Shown here in pieces: positions 1-9,904 of a stretch of DNA of 36,386 nucleotides (position 1 is its first letter; each line of letters opens with the position of its first letter). A program made the translations under genes and the position numbers. The DNA lies in the NCBI GenBank assembly GCA_023249725.1, contig JAHFBZ010000013.1:1-36386 (forward strand), written 5' to 3'. The notes under the pieces are model-generated. The model searched no databases. It saw only the letters and a program-made list of their open reading frames with translations, and was not told the DNA's origin. The stretch is from Methanobacteriaceae archaeon. Its GTDB lineage: Archaea; Methanobacteriota; Methanobacteria; Methanobacteriales; Methanobacteriaceae.

Positions 1-201
1 AGATTAAATTAAGACAAATAAAGTATATTTTATTCTATTAATAATCCTTCTGCAAATTAATAACCCATTATTATTAGATTATGGACGAAATTCAAAGTAC
101 ATATTTGTACAAAAAAGATTTAAATAGTGCGGTGTGGTATTAATAAATAGCATATTAAGAAATTATGGGCAAATAAAAATATGATAAAAAATGGTGATTA
201 A

Positions 202-1503
202 ATGTACAAAATTACACTATCCTCAGATGAAATTCCAAAAAAATGGTATAATATAAATGCAGATTTACCGGTTCCTTTACCGGAGTATAAGGACTCTGAA
301 GAAGGCGGAAATCTTGCAAATCTTCCAAAAATATTTTCAAAAGGTGTTCTGGAACAAGAAATGTCTCAAGAAAGATGGATTGACATTCCTAAAGAAGTAA
401 GAGATGTTTATAAAATGATTGGACGACCGAGTCCATTATTTAGAGCTAAAAATCTGGAAGACCAACTTGATACACCGGCCAAAATCTACTACAAAAGGGA
501 AGATTACTCCCCTACTGGCAGTCACAAGCTAAATACTGCTATTGCTCAAGCATATTACGCTAAAAAAGACGGAGCAGAGCGATTAACTACTGAAACTGGT
601 GCTGGGCAATGGGGAACTGCTTTATCACTGGCCTGTTCCATGCTGGAGATGGAATGTAAAGTGTACATGGTAAAAGTATCCTTCAACCAGAAACCTTTCC
701 GTAAAACCATTATGCAATTATATGGTGGAAATGTTATCCCCTCACCAAGTCCAGACACCGCATATGGGCGAAAAATATTGGCTGAAGATCCTGATCACCC
801 TGGTTCATTAGGTATTGCTATTTCAGAAGCTGTGGAAGAAGCATTACAAGATGATAAGGTTTATTACACTTTAGGAAGTGTTTTAAACCACGTATTGCTC
901 CACCAAACAGTTATTGGACTGGAAACTAAAAAACAACTGGAAATTGCTGATGAAAGTCCAGATGTCATGATTGGTTGTGTAGGTGGAGGAAGTAACTTTG
1001 GTGGTGCGGTTTTCCCATTCATTAAAGACCAAATTGACGAAAAAATTGATTGTAAATTCATAGCAGCTGAACCAAGCTCCTGTCCAACACTTACCCAGGG
1101 AGAGTATTGTTATGACTTTGCAGATTCTGGTGAGATGACTCCTCGAATGAAAATGCACACCCTAGGCCACAGCTTTGTGCCTCCATCAGTACATGCTGGA
1201 GGACTCCGTTACCACGGAATGTCTCCACAAGTAGCTTTACTGGTTAAAGAAGGTCTGATAGAAGGTAGAACTGTAACTCAAGATGAAGTTTTCCAAAGTG
1301 GAATCACTTTTGCTAAAGCAGAAGGAGTAGTACCTGCTCCAGAAACTTGTCACGCTATTAAAGTGGCTATTGACGAAGCTAAAGCGTGTAAGAAAACTGG
1401 AGAAGAAAAAACAATTGTGGTCAGCTTCTCAGGCCATGGAATGCTTGATTTACAAGGATACGATGATTATTTGAATGGTAAACTTCCTAAAGACAGCAAG
1501 TAA
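202..1503 (+). CDS. trpB2: Tryptophan synthase beta chain, TrpB2 type
   Basis: PLP enzyme that condenses indole with serine to make tryptophan. The 433-aa length and the N-terminal extension before the core fit the TrpB2 class rather than the roughly 400-aa TrpB1. The PLP lysine is K109 in GSHKLNTA, the ETGAGQWG substrate loop lies at 131-138, and the phosphate-binding GGGSN is at 261-265. The ATG follows GGTGATTAA, the typical ribosome binding site here. No trpA or other trp gene is adjacent, which fits TrpB2 acting alone, probably in indole salvage (a known view of the family, not shown here). It is a single-gene unit, closed by a strong hairpin and T-run. Family assignment is secure; the physiological role is less so. 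Confidence 0.95.
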   Translation: MYKITLSSDEIPKKWYNINADLPVPLPEYKDSEEGGNLANLPKIFSKGVLEQEMSQERWIDIPKEVRDVYKMIGRPSPLFRAKNLEDQLDTPAKIYYKREDYSPTGSHKLNTAIAQAYYAKKDGAERLTTETGAGQWGTALSLACSMLEMECKVYMVKVSFNQKPFRKTIMQLYGGNVIPSPSPDTAYGRKILAEDPDHPGSLGIAISEAVEEALQDDKVYYTLGSVLNHVLLHQTVIGLETKKQLEIADESPDVMIGCVGGGSNFGGAVFPFIKDQIDEKIDCKFIAAEPSSCPTLTQGEYCYDFADSGEMTPRMKMHTLGHSFVPPSVHAGGLRYHGMSPQVALLVKEGLIEGRTVTQDEVFQSGITFAKAEGVVPAPETCHAIKVAIDEAKACKKTGEEKTIVVSFSGHGMLDLQGYDDYLNGKLPKDSK

Positions 1504-1540
1504 TCACCAATTGCCATGAATAATACTTTGAAATTGAGAT

Positions 1541-1574
1541 AATAAGATTAAAAATTTAATCTTATTATTTTTTT
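1541..1574 (+). terminator. trpB2 terminator hairpin
   Basis: An 11-bp perfect stem, AATAAGATTAA at 1541-1551 with TTAATCTTATT at 1556-1566, encloses a 4-nt loop and is followed by a run of seven T at 1568-1574. It lies 38 bases after the trpB2 stop. Confidence 0.7.
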
Positions 1575-1882
1575 AACGTTAAATTATTTTTTAAAATTTC
1601 TTATGCAAATAAAGTCATTTGTTAATTTTTAGGGGATTTTATAAATAGGAATGGATTAAATTAATGATTATATTTTTTAATAGTTTTTTATAATTTCTAC
1701 AATCCAATAAGGCCCGTTTATTAAATAGATTTTGCTTTGAAAACAGTTATTTGTTAAAAATAAGCTTTAAAATCAATTAAAAAATTATCTTCGATATATA
1801 TAAATATCATCATTGATTATCTAAAATAAAAGATTGATAACTATCAAATATATTTTTACTAAATTTATATTAAGGTGATAAA
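1575..1882. other. AT-rich intergenic region with putative promoter
   Basis: No gene is visible in the stretch between the trpB2 terminator and the next start. It holds a TATA-like run around 1793-1806 and, closer to the gene, the perfect inverted repeat TTGATA-AC-TATCAA at 1834-1847, which could be an operator. GGTGAT precedes the ATG at 1883. Confidence 0.4.
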
Positions 1883-2188
1883 ATGGATTATAAAACTGTT
1901 GTAATAGCAGTTATGGCCGTTATAGTTGTCTTGCTGGCAGGAGTAAATGCAATTTTCTTAATAAGTCCGTCAGAAGATATGAATAATAGTAGTCAGCTAG
2001 CACTAGGCAATAATACGACTACAAATACTTCTTACTCAGTTAATAATAGTAACTCTACTGAAGAGCCAAGCCATAAGGTGGTCTACAACAAAACAATAAA
2101 AAATAATACCACTCCTAACCCAACTAAACACAATACTACTACCAATACTACTAAACCGGTTAATAATAAAACCAAAACCATTAATTAG
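1883..2188 (+). CDS. Small secreted or membrane-anchored Asn/Thr-rich protein
   Basis: A 101-aa protein of unrecognised family. Residues about 5-29 form one hydrophobic helix (VVIAVMAVIVVLLAGVNAIF), an uncleaved anchor or signal peptide. The rest is low complexity and dominated by N, T, K and S, with many N-x-T/S sequons and NNTT-type repeats. It is therefore probably an extracellular tail that could be N-glycosylated and lie in or cross the cell wall. AAGGTGAT sits just before the ATG. It stands alone between AT-rich gaps, and a palindrome upstream suggests its own regulation. No enzymatic motif is seen. Confidence 0.75.
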   Translation: MDYKTVVIAVMAVIVVLLAGVNAIFLISPSEDMNNSSQLALGNNTTTNTSYSVNNSNSTEEPSHKVVYNKTIKNNTTPNPTKHNTTTNTTKPVNNKTKTIN

Positions 2189-2356
2189 TTAGGTAAACAC
2201 AACAATCTACTATTTTTTAATTTTTATTTCAAATATTTTTAAAATTATTTTTTTAAAGAAGAACATGAAAACTCTTTTTATTGCTAATTTTCAGTTAGTA
2301 TCATAGAAAATATAAATGGATTAAGTAAATAATAATTATATATAAATAAAACTATA

Positions 2357-2415
2357 TTTTTGATTGGATTATCATTCAATGGTTTATATTAATATTTTTA
2401 TAATCAAAAAACCAT
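2357..2415 (+). promoter_or_regulatory. Competing inverted repeats in the fae-hps leader
   Basis: TTTTTGATT (2357-2365) can pair with AATCAAAAA (2402-2410), and ATGGTTT (2379-2385) can pair with AAACCAT (2409-2415). The right arms overlap, so the two helices exclude each other. A TATA-like TATATAAATAAA lies at about 2337-2348, so part of the first arm may lie upstream of the transcript. The AAGGAGG ribosome binding site follows at about 2428-2434. Confidence 0.3.
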
Positions 2416-2439
2416 GAAATTCTATAAAGGAGGACTTTA

Positions 2440-3660
<1,221 letters not shown>

Positions 3661-3887
3661 TCTCAATTGATTAATAACTCGATTTATTTATTTTTTACTT
3701 TATTTTTTATTTATTTCATTTATTTTTTTTACCATTATTATTTATGATATTTATGGCAAAATAATCGTTTTTTAAAATTATATTTTTTTAAATATAGTAT
3801 TAAAAGCTAAATTTTATTAGAATAAAGCTACAATCTTTAAATATATAATTCTTATAAATTTTTTTAAGATTTAACGAGGTAAACATC

Positions 3888-4490
3888 ATGATAGTGGGAA
3901 TATGCGGCAGTCCAAGAAAAAAGGCCACAGATCACGTTTTAAAAGAAGCTCTCACCATTTTGGAAGATAAGGGTTTTGAAACCACATTTTATGGAGTAAG
4001 AGGCAAAAATATTGGGCCCTGCAAGCACTGCGATTACTGTCTAAGGAAAAAAGAGTGTTTCCTAAAAGATGACATGACCGAAGTTTATGAATTACTGAAT
4101 AATGCACAGGGAATTATAATAGCCAGCCCCATGTATAATGGTGGAGTAAGCGGACAAATAAAGTGCATAATGGACCGGTGCCGGGCCTTAGGAGCAGCAG
4201 ATTACGATTCTCTACGGGGGAAAATAGGAATGGGTATTGCAGTGGGCGGCGACCGTTCCGGTGGTCAGGAGATGGCCCTACTACAAATTCACACTTATTA
4301 CATATTAAGTGGAGTCATTCCCGTGAGTGGAGGATCCTTTGGAGCCAATTTAGGGGCCTGTTTATGGTCTAAAGATTCACTTGATGGCGTTAAGGAAGAT
4401 GAAGAAGGTTTCCGGACATTACGCAAAACCTTGAATATGTTTGGAAGATATCTAGAAAATTACAACCCGGAAACTCATAAAAAACCTTGA
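3888..4490 (+). CDS. Iron-sulfur flavoprotein, NADPH-dependent FMN reductase family
   Basis: A flavodoxin-fold protein of 200 aa. It opens with the FMN-phosphate loop region GICGSPRKK and carries a compact C-x2-C-x2-C-x5-C cluster (C45, C48, C51, C57) of the kind that binds [4Fe-4S] in archaeal Isf proteins. The ASPMYNGGVSG segment is the usual FMN loop. Isf relatives move electrons from ferredoxin to FMN and may reduce O2 or peroxide in methanogens (family knowledge). CGAGGT lies before the ATG, and a TATA-like AAATATATAA at about 3839-3848 suggests its own short-leader promoter. The electron donor and acceptor cannot be read from the sequence. Confidence 0.85.
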   Translation: MIVGICGSPRKKATDHVLKEALTILEDKGFETTFYGVRGKNIGPCKHCDYCLRKKECFLKDDMTEVYELLNNAQGIIIASPMYNGGVSGQIKCIMDRCRALGAADYDSLRGKIGMGIAVGGDRSGGQEMALLQIHTYYILSGVIPVSGGSFGANLGACLWSKDSLDGVKEDEEGFRTLRKTLNMFGRYLENYNPETHKKP

Positions 4491-4632
4491 TTCTAGTATT
4501 TTTTTATTTTAAATTATTCTTATATTAGTTTATTTTAGGCAAAAACTATTAAAAATATACCCACCTATTAAGCAAGTTTATAAACTAATATTCTAAATAA
4601 TATTTAGTTTAATTAAATTTTATTTATTTTAC

Positions 4633-4660
4633 GAAATCATACTCGACTAAATATGATTTC
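4633..4660 (+). promoter_or_regulatory. Perfect inverted repeat abutting the flippase ribosome binding site
   Basis: GAAATCATA (4633-4641) and TATGATTTC (4652-4660) form a 9-bp perfect stem with a 10-nt loop. The right arm ends two bases before GGTGAT (4663-4668), the ribosome binding site of the gene starting at 4672. It could be an RNA hairpin controlling translation or a two-half-site operator. Confidence 0.45.
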
Positions 4661-4671
4661 CTGGTGATTCA

Positions 4672-6231
4672 ATGAGTACAAGTAAGGGCACAGCAAAGTT
4701 GCTTAGAGGAAGTTTCCTCTTAATGATTAGTAATCTCCTATTTAGAGTAGGAGGTTACATATATAGATTTTTAATGGCCCGAATGCTGGGCCCTGAAGGA
4801 TACGGAATATTAGGATACACCTTATTTTTCCAAGGAGTATTTCAGGTTCTATCCGCCGGAGGATTGCCTCCAGCCATAGCCAAATATGTTTCCCAACATA
4901 AAGCCCTTGAAGAAGACCAAATGGCCAGTCAAGTGGTTTTCACATCACTAAAATTTATGATGTTTCTGGGAATTTTCTTTTCCATAGTTATGTTTTTCAT
5001 TGGGCCAATAATAGCCAATAATATATGGCATAAACCAGAAGTAGCCCTTCCTCTTCAAGCAGTAGCACTAATAACGCCTTTCAGTGTTATAGTTGGTGCT
5101 TTCAGAGGCGCATTCCAGGGAATATATAAAATGGAATATGTGGTTATTACCCGAGCAGTGGAACAAGTTTTCATGATTGTTTTTGCAGTCATTCTGGTCA
5201 TGCTCGGATTTTACGCAGCAGGAGCAGTTATTGGGACAGGAATAGGATTTATGGCCTCTGCAGTTTCTGCAATCATCATTTTTAGAAAATATATGTGGAA
5301 ATATCTACCATCTCTTGATCCAGAACATAAATTCAATTTTAGACAAGAAATGGGGCTTATCAAGACTCTTTTAATATTCTCCATACCCGTTATCATCACC
5401 GCATTATCTGAAATGTCTATTTATGGAGCAAGCATATTCATATTGGGGATTTTTATGGCTACCAAATTTAGTGGTTATTATAACGCCGTGGATCCTATAG
5501 CTCGCCTTCCACTAGTAATTTCTCTCTCAGTAGCTACGGCAGTGCTTCCAGCTGCATCTGAAGCATTTGCTTTGAAGGATAAATCATTGTTAACAACTTA
5601 TGTTACTCAATCGTATCGTATGGTAGTTTTAACTGTTCTTCCCCTTTGTATTGGTATTGCTATCTTTTCTAGCCCTCTTTTGGAGCTTCTTTTTGGTGTT
5701 AATTATGTATATGGGGCAGGAGCATTAAGTATACTAGTAATTGGAATGGCATTTTATACGTTATTCATGGTCTCTTCTAGTATAGCCCAGGGATTAGGCT
5801 ATCCCAGATTACCCATGTACATTTTAGTAGTAGGGAGCGTGGTAAATATAACTTTGAACTGGTTCCTCATACAATTTTACGGAATAATTGGTGCTGCATT
5901 GGCTACAACTATTACTGCGTTTGTTATAATGATCCCCATTTTGTGGAAAACCTACAAAATTACTGAAGTGAAGTTACCATTTATGTCCTTTGCTAAAATA
6001 ACTTTAGCATCTGCAGTCATGGGATTAGGAATGTTTTTTATCCCCCAAACAATCCTCGGGCTGATTCTGGCAATTATTGTTGCACCAATAATATATGTAA
6101 TAGCTTTTACATTTTTAAAAGGATTTGAAAAAAGAGACATCCGTATGATGCGCCGGATGGGAACTAAATTAGGCCCATTATCCATTATCAACGAAAAATT
6201 GGTTAAGTTTATAGAAAAGTATTCACTATAA
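4672..6231 (+). CDS. Polysaccharide biosynthesis flippase (MOP superfamily, Wzx/MurJ-like)
   Basis: An integral membrane protein of 519 aa with about 14 hydrophobic helices, the normal size for an oligosaccharide or lipid-linked glycan flippase. The N-terminal stretch LLRGSFLLMISNLLFRVGGY and ARMLGPEGYGILGY are typical of this superfamily. It would move lipid-linked sugar precursors across the membrane for glycan or pseudomurein assembly; the substrate cannot be told. GGTGATTCA precedes the ATG, directly after a perfect inverted repeat. The regulator gene begins 18 bases after the stop, so the two are probably co-transcribed. Confidence 0.88.
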   Translation: MSTSKGTAKLLRGSFLLMISNLLFRVGGYIYRFLMARMLGPEGYGILGYTLFFQGVFQVLSAGGLPPAIAKYVSQHKALEEDQMASQVVFTSLKFMMFLGIFFSIVMFFIGPIIANNIWHKPEVALPLQAVALITPFSVIVGAFRGAFQGIYKMEYVVITRAVEQVFMIVFAVILVMLGFYAAGAVIGTGIGFMASAVSAIIIFRKYMWKYLPSLDPEHKFNFRQEMGLIKTLLIFSIPVIITALSEMSIYGASIFILGIFMATKFSGYYNAVDPIARLPLVISLSVATAVLPAASEAFALKDKSLLTTYVTQSYRMVVLTVLPLCIGIAIFSSPLLELLFGVNYVYGAGALSILVIGMAFYTLFMVSSSIAQGLGYPRLPMYILVVGSVVNITLNWFLIQFYGIIGAALATTITAFVIMIPILWKTYKITEVKLPFMSFAKITLASAVMGLGMFFIPQTILGLILAIIVAPIIYVIAFTFLKGFEKRDIRMMRRMGTKLGPLSIINEKLVKFIEKYSL

Positions 6232-6249
6232 TAAACTAAGAGGTTTATC

Positions 6250-6942
6250 ATGACTAGGGCACGGAAAGCAGAGTACAATTTAAATATTAATGGCAAGAAT
6301 ATGCTCATGGACAGCCGCAGGTTTGAGCTTTTAATGAAGATTGATAATTGTGGCTCTATTATGAATGCCTCCAAAAAAACAGGGACCCCCTATAGAACTG
6401 CCCTAAAATACATTGAAGTAATGGAAGAAACAATGGGCCATGAAGTTGTTTTCACCACTCGCGGAGGACGTGGAGGTGGAGGTGGGAGCAAACTATCTTC
6501 ACTAGGTAAAAAAATTGTGAAAGAATACACCAAAATTGAAAAAGTTCTTCAAAAAGTTTCCCAAACTAATGAATTGAGCGGAAAAATTTCCTTAATTGAT
6601 GAAGAAGGAAAAGTAATGCATATTAACTTTTATGGGGAAGACATCACATTGCCAATAAATACTGATTTTAAAATTGGGGAAGACATAATTCTACTCATAA
6701 GTCCTGAAGACATTATTGTTATGCTTAAACCTCAAGAATCAAGTGTTAGAAATATAATAAAAGGGAAAATAGTGGGTTTAAAACTTCATGAAAATATGGT
6801 AAGGCTTGAAATCCAATTGATTAATAAAGAAACCCTAGATGTTGATGTTACAGAATTCTCAAGGGAAAAATTAGGATTGGATCTGGGAAAAGTTGTTTTT
6901 ATAGGGTTTAAGGCAGTTTCACTAGCTGTAGTTAAAAGCTAA
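6250..6942 (+). CDS. ModE-family transcriptional regulator with TOBE domain
   Basis: A 230-aa protein. Residues about 15-105 are a LysR-like winged helix of the ModE type: a FELLMKIDNCGSIMNASKKT helix-turn-helix region, then VVFTTRGGRGGGGGSKLSSLG, the hallmark Gly-rich wing. Residues about 160-230 look like one TOBE domain, which in ModE binds molybdate or tungstate. No molybdate transporter is adjacent; the neighbours are a flippase upstream (18-base gap) and a ferredoxin downstream, so the target is unclear. AGAGGT precedes the ATG. Confidence in the family is high; the metal ligand is inferred. Confidence 0.85.
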   Translation: MTRARKAEYNLNINGKNMLMDSRRFELLMKIDNCGSIMNASKKTGTPYRTALKYIEVMEETMGHEVVFTTRGGRGGGGGSKLSSLGKKIVKEYTKIEKVLQKVSQTNELSGKISLIDEEGKVMHINFYGEDITLPINTDFKIGEDIILLISPEDIIVMLKPQESSVRNIIKGKIVGLKLHENMVRLEIQLINKETLDVDVTEFSREKLGLDLGKVVFIGFKAVSLAVVKS

Positions 6943-7028
6943 TTACAATAGTATGAAATTCATTAAATAGCTAGTAATAAGTTGTAACTTATAAGTTATC
7001 AGTTATCATTATATCACGAGGAATGTTT

Positions 7029-7262
7029 ATGAGAATAGAAGTTGATCAAGAAAAGTGCACTGGTTGCGGTAGCTGCATGGAAATCTGTCCAAAAGGATAT
7101 AGGATCTGGAAAAAGAATTCTGAAGGGAAAGCTGAAATAAAAGATTTAACTTTATGCCATGTTTGCACATTATGCGCCAGTAAATGTCGCGCAGATGCTA
7201 TAAAAATCATGAGGGATGCCAATGAACAAAAGGAAAATGAAATTAAGCAGGAAAACCTCTGA
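7029..7262 (+). CDS. Small 2[4Fe-4S] ferredoxin
   Basis: Electron carrier with two C-x2-C-x2-C-x3-C motifs: C10, C13, C16, C20 and C43, C46, C49, C53. The charged tail of about 17 residues beyond the fold overlaps the next gene. An ATG at 7023 lies directly against GAGGA (7018-7022) with no spacing, while the ATG at 7029 is 6 bases away, so 7029 is chosen, giving 77 aa. It overlaps hisB by about 41 bases, so translation is probably coupled. AAGTTGTAACTT and related repeats lie upstream at 6979-7007. Confidence 0.88.
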   Translation: MRIEVDQEKCTGCGSCMEICPKGYRIWKKNSEGKAEIKDLTLCHVCTLCASKCRADAIKIMRDANEQKENEIKQENL

Positions 7263-7803
7263 AACTGATATTGAAATAATTCTGGATTTGGATGGGCAGG
7301 GAAATTATAATATCCAAACCGGCGTGGAATTCTTTGACCACATGTTAGAATCATTTGCCAGACATGGATTTTTTGATCTAGAAATTAAGGCCACCGGTGA
7401 TGTGAGCGTAGATGACCATCACACTGTGGAAGATGTGGGAATACTTTTAGGAGAAGTAATTAACCAGGCATTAGGCGATAAAAAAGGGATAAAAAGAATA
7501 TCCCATTCATTGGTGCCTATGGATGAAGCATTAGCCATGGTGGCCGTGGATATTAGTGGTCGGAGTTATTGTGTGATGGATATGCAATTTACCCAGCAAA
7601 AGGTTGGTGAACTATCCACTGAGAATGTGGAACATTTCTTGGAATCCTTTGCCAGCAGTGCCCGTATAAATATAAATGCCAAGTTAGAAGGTGAAAATGA
7701 CCATCACCAGATTGAAGCACTTTTTAAGGCTCTGGCCAGGGCTCTTAAAGATGCTGTGCAAGTGGAGCACGACCAAATACCAAGTACTAAAGGAATATTA
7801 TGA
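7222..7803 (+). CDS. hisB: Imidazoleglycerol-phosphate dehydratase
   Basis: Dehydrates imidazole glycerol phosphate to imidazole acetol phosphate in histidine synthesis. The manganese-binding motifs are all present: [22 protein letters not shown], and [16 protein letters not shown] near the C-terminus, with [11 protein letters not shown] between. It is a stand-alone dehydratase with no phosphatase fusion, as usual in archaea. Three close ATGs exist (7216, 7222, 7237); GAGGG at 7211-7215 gives 6-base spacing to 7222, so 193 aa is preferred. The start lies inside the ferredoxin gene, and no other his gene is near. Confidence 0.94.
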   Translation: MNKRKMKLSRKTSETDIEIILDLDGQGNYNIQTGVEFFDHMLESFARHGFFDLEIKATGDVSVDDHHTVEDVGILLGEVINQALGDKKGIKRISHSLVPMDEALAMVAVDISGRSYCVMDMQFTQQKVGELSTENVEHFLESFASSARININAKLEGENDHHQIEALFKALARALKDAVQVEHDQIPSTKGIL

Positions 7804-7839
7804 TAATTGTAAATTTTTGGTCATATATTAATAAAATAA

Positions 7840-7864
7840 AAAAAACTCTGGATTTTAGTTTTTT
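7840..7864 (+). terminator. Probable hisB terminator
   Basis: AAAAAACT (7840-7847) and AGTTTTTT (7857-7864) form an 8-bp stem with a 9-nt loop; the right arm ends in six T. It lies 36 bases after the hisB stop. Confidence 0.5.
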
Positions 7865-8131
7865 ATATGATATTATATTTACTGATTATGCCTTTAGTTT
7901 CCATACCAATTTAATTTATTTGTCCTTTCTGTAAATTGATAATTTAGTTATGTCTTGTAAAATTATTAGTTCTTTCTCTGTTTTATAAAGAGTACCTAAA
8001 CGAAAATATAAAATAATCTGCTTAAGTATATATGTTCCATATGAGAATTGTTTATTGTCTTGAATTTGTTATTTTGAAAAAGAAATTAAAATAAAAATTT
8101 AATTAATTCTTAAAAAAGAATAAAATAATAA
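7865..8131. other. Convergent AT-rich gap
   Basis: The stretch between hisB (plus) and the small minus-strand gene ending at 8132 is AT-rich and lies past the hairpin. I see no open frame, tRNA-like fold or repeat in it. Confidence 0.4.
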
Positions 8132-8431
8132 TTAAATCAAAGAACTATATTCTTTTCTCAGTAAAATTAATTCTCTTTCCATGGCACTTAATTCATATGA
8201 TTCTATATGAATGTCCAGTTGATTATAGTTATCCAGAACGTGCTCAATTTTGTCTAAAACCAGATCAATTTTATTAATCTGGAATTTAATGTATTCTATG
8301 TAATGTGAGACATCTTCCTGTGTAGAATCTGTAAGATCTTTAGTCTTAATTTCAGACAATTTAGCTGTTGAAGAAACAGTTATTTCATTATACTCATCAA
8401 ATATACTATCTATTTCTGATTTTGAAAACAT
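8132..8431 (-). CDS. Hypothetical small helical protein
   Basis: A 99-aa protein I do not recognise. It has no membrane segment or cysteine. It is acidic and rich in E, D, K, L and I in heptad-like order, so probably a bundle of two or three long helices or a coiled coil. It begins 28 bases after the HD-domain gene on the same strand, so the two are likely one operon. AGGGGATT lies upstream of the ATG. Confidence 0.65.
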   Translation of the reverse strand: MFSKSEIDSIFDEYNEITVSSTAKLSEIKTKDLTDSTQEDVSHYIEYIKFQINKIDLVLDKIEHVLDNYNQLDIHIESYELSAMERELILLRKEYSSLI

Positions 8432-8459
8432 TATAATCCCCTAAATAATTATTCTTTAA

Positions 8460-9671
8460 TTATTCTTCAATCAATTCCTCTAAATTACGGAAAATATGGC
8501 CAAAATCATTGCCCGAGACTTTTTTAGATTTCCAATAATCCATAATCCCTTTTTGAGCATCTTCCAAATCTTTAGAAGTTACTCCATGTCTAATAGAAAT
8601 CTTGGCCTCAGCAAAGGCCGCCAATTGATCACAGGCCTGGACCAGTTCTCCATCTAGAGAATAATATTCATTTTTGTTGTATTTTTTATTTAAATCATTA
8701 AATGAAACGAACTTAATATTTTCAGAATCCTTAATTTTATTTTTAAATTCATCCCCAGTGAAATAAAGCATCTCTTCGTGCCAGGTCTTGGGAAGAAGGG
8801 GTAATAATTCCTCTTTCATTTGATAATCTTCATATTCTTTTATAATATCATCCAATCCTTTAACTGAACGCTTCACCGGTGAAATTATATCTTTAGTCAT
8901 TACTTCAGGCAAGTCATGGAATAATCCTGCAAAAAAGTTGTTATAAATTCTTTTTTCACAAGCATTAACTCCCATTTCTAGGGTACAAAAATAAGAAGTA
9001 GTAGCGACTATCAACATATGGCCCAAAACAGATGTTTCTGGAATTCGTGGCGAGTGAGCCCATCTTTTCTGGAATCTGAGCTGTCCGCAAAGATCAACGA
9101 ATCCAAAGGACTTCTTTTCCAGCATAATCTTTTGAACACCTATTAAATCATAGTGATCTTCAATCTGGTTCTCTATTCTTTCTTTAGTTTTCTCAATTCC
9201 ATAGATAAATGGAGCTGTATTATAGATTATCTTAAATTCCCAGTTAGTGGCTAAATAATGGGCGGCCCGCAGAATTCTCTTTTCCAAAGTGCTTTCTCGA
9301 CTGGAAAGATAATTTTTAAATTTTTCTTCAAAAGATGTATCCTTAAAACCATTTAAATCTGGTTTCAATTCATTTAAAACATGCTGATTTAGTTCTTCTC
9401 TTTTTTCATCCATCATTCGATGGAATACAGATGGTTTCAAGTCAGTTAAAACTAATCGATGCAAAAAATCAAATAAAAATCCTTCAATAAGATTAATCCA
9501 ATTAATAGAATCTTTTCCCCGACTATCTTCTTCAATTTTAGCCAGAACATACGCTATAATCATTTTATGGGCCTGTTTATCCAGTTCTGTTAGCTGTACC
9601 GGTCGGATATGATCATTCCATCTTTCCATGGTGGCCGCCTTGAAGAAGCGTTCTATGAGATTTTCTATCAT
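8460..9671 (-). CDS. HD-domain phosphohydrolase (YfbR/HD_2-like)
   Basis: A 403-aa protein with a metal-dependent HD hydrolase domain at about residues 195-370. H206 and H218 (RWAHSPRIP and GHML) and the HDLPE signature at 252-256 match the HD families that include 5'-deoxynucleotidases. The N-terminal half is helical and of unknown role. A longer frame begins with TTG at 9686, but GAAGGT (9679-9684 on this strand) sits 7 bases from the ATG at 9671, so 9671 is chosen. The substrate, possibly a nucleotide, cannot be read from the sequence. Downstream, a 99-aa gene is probably co-transcribed. Confidence 0.82.
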   Translation of the reverse strand: MIENLIERFFKAATMERWNDHIRPVQLTELDKQAHKMIIAYVLAKIEEDSRGKDSINWINLIEGFLFDFLHRLVLTDLKPSVFHRMMDEKREELNQHVLNELKPDLNGFKDTSFEEKFKNYLSSRESTLEKRILRAAHYLATNWEFKIIYNTAPFIYGIEKTKERIENQIEDHYDLIGVQKIMLEKKSFGFVDLCGQLRFQKRWAHSPRIPETSVLGHMLIVATTSYFCTLEMGVNACEKRIYNNFFAGLFHDLPEVMTKDIISPVKRSVKGLDDIIKEYEDYQMKEELLPLLPKTWHEEMLYFTGDEFKNKIKDSENIKFVSFNDLNKKYNKNEYYSLDGELVQACDQLAAFAEAKISIRHGVTSKDLEDAQKGIMDYWKSKKVSGNDFGHIFRNLEELIEE

Positions 9672-9904
9672 TATTTTTACCTTCAATTAATGATTTATTA
9701 ATTGATATTAGAATAATATTAAATATATACTTACTTATTAATATTTAACATTAATATCTTGTAAAAGCTTGCCATGTTTGATTTTTTTGTGTTGTTCTGG
9801 AACATGATTTAATTAATTACAAGAGAATATATGCAAAATGTGTAAATAACTGATTTGATAATAATTAATTTGCATGTTATATATTTTTTCAATAGGGAGG
9901 AAAA

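Noticed and set aside
555-1158. Minus-strand open frames inside trpB2
   Set aside because: They are antisense shadows of a well-defined enzyme gene, with no ribosome binding site and no plausible protein character. The same holds for the other antisense frames inside mtd, ilvD, thrS, hcp and the cupin.
9672-9686. TTG start for the HD-domain protein
   Set aside because: The ATG at 9671 has GAAGGT at 7-base spacing, and the TTG overlaps this site.
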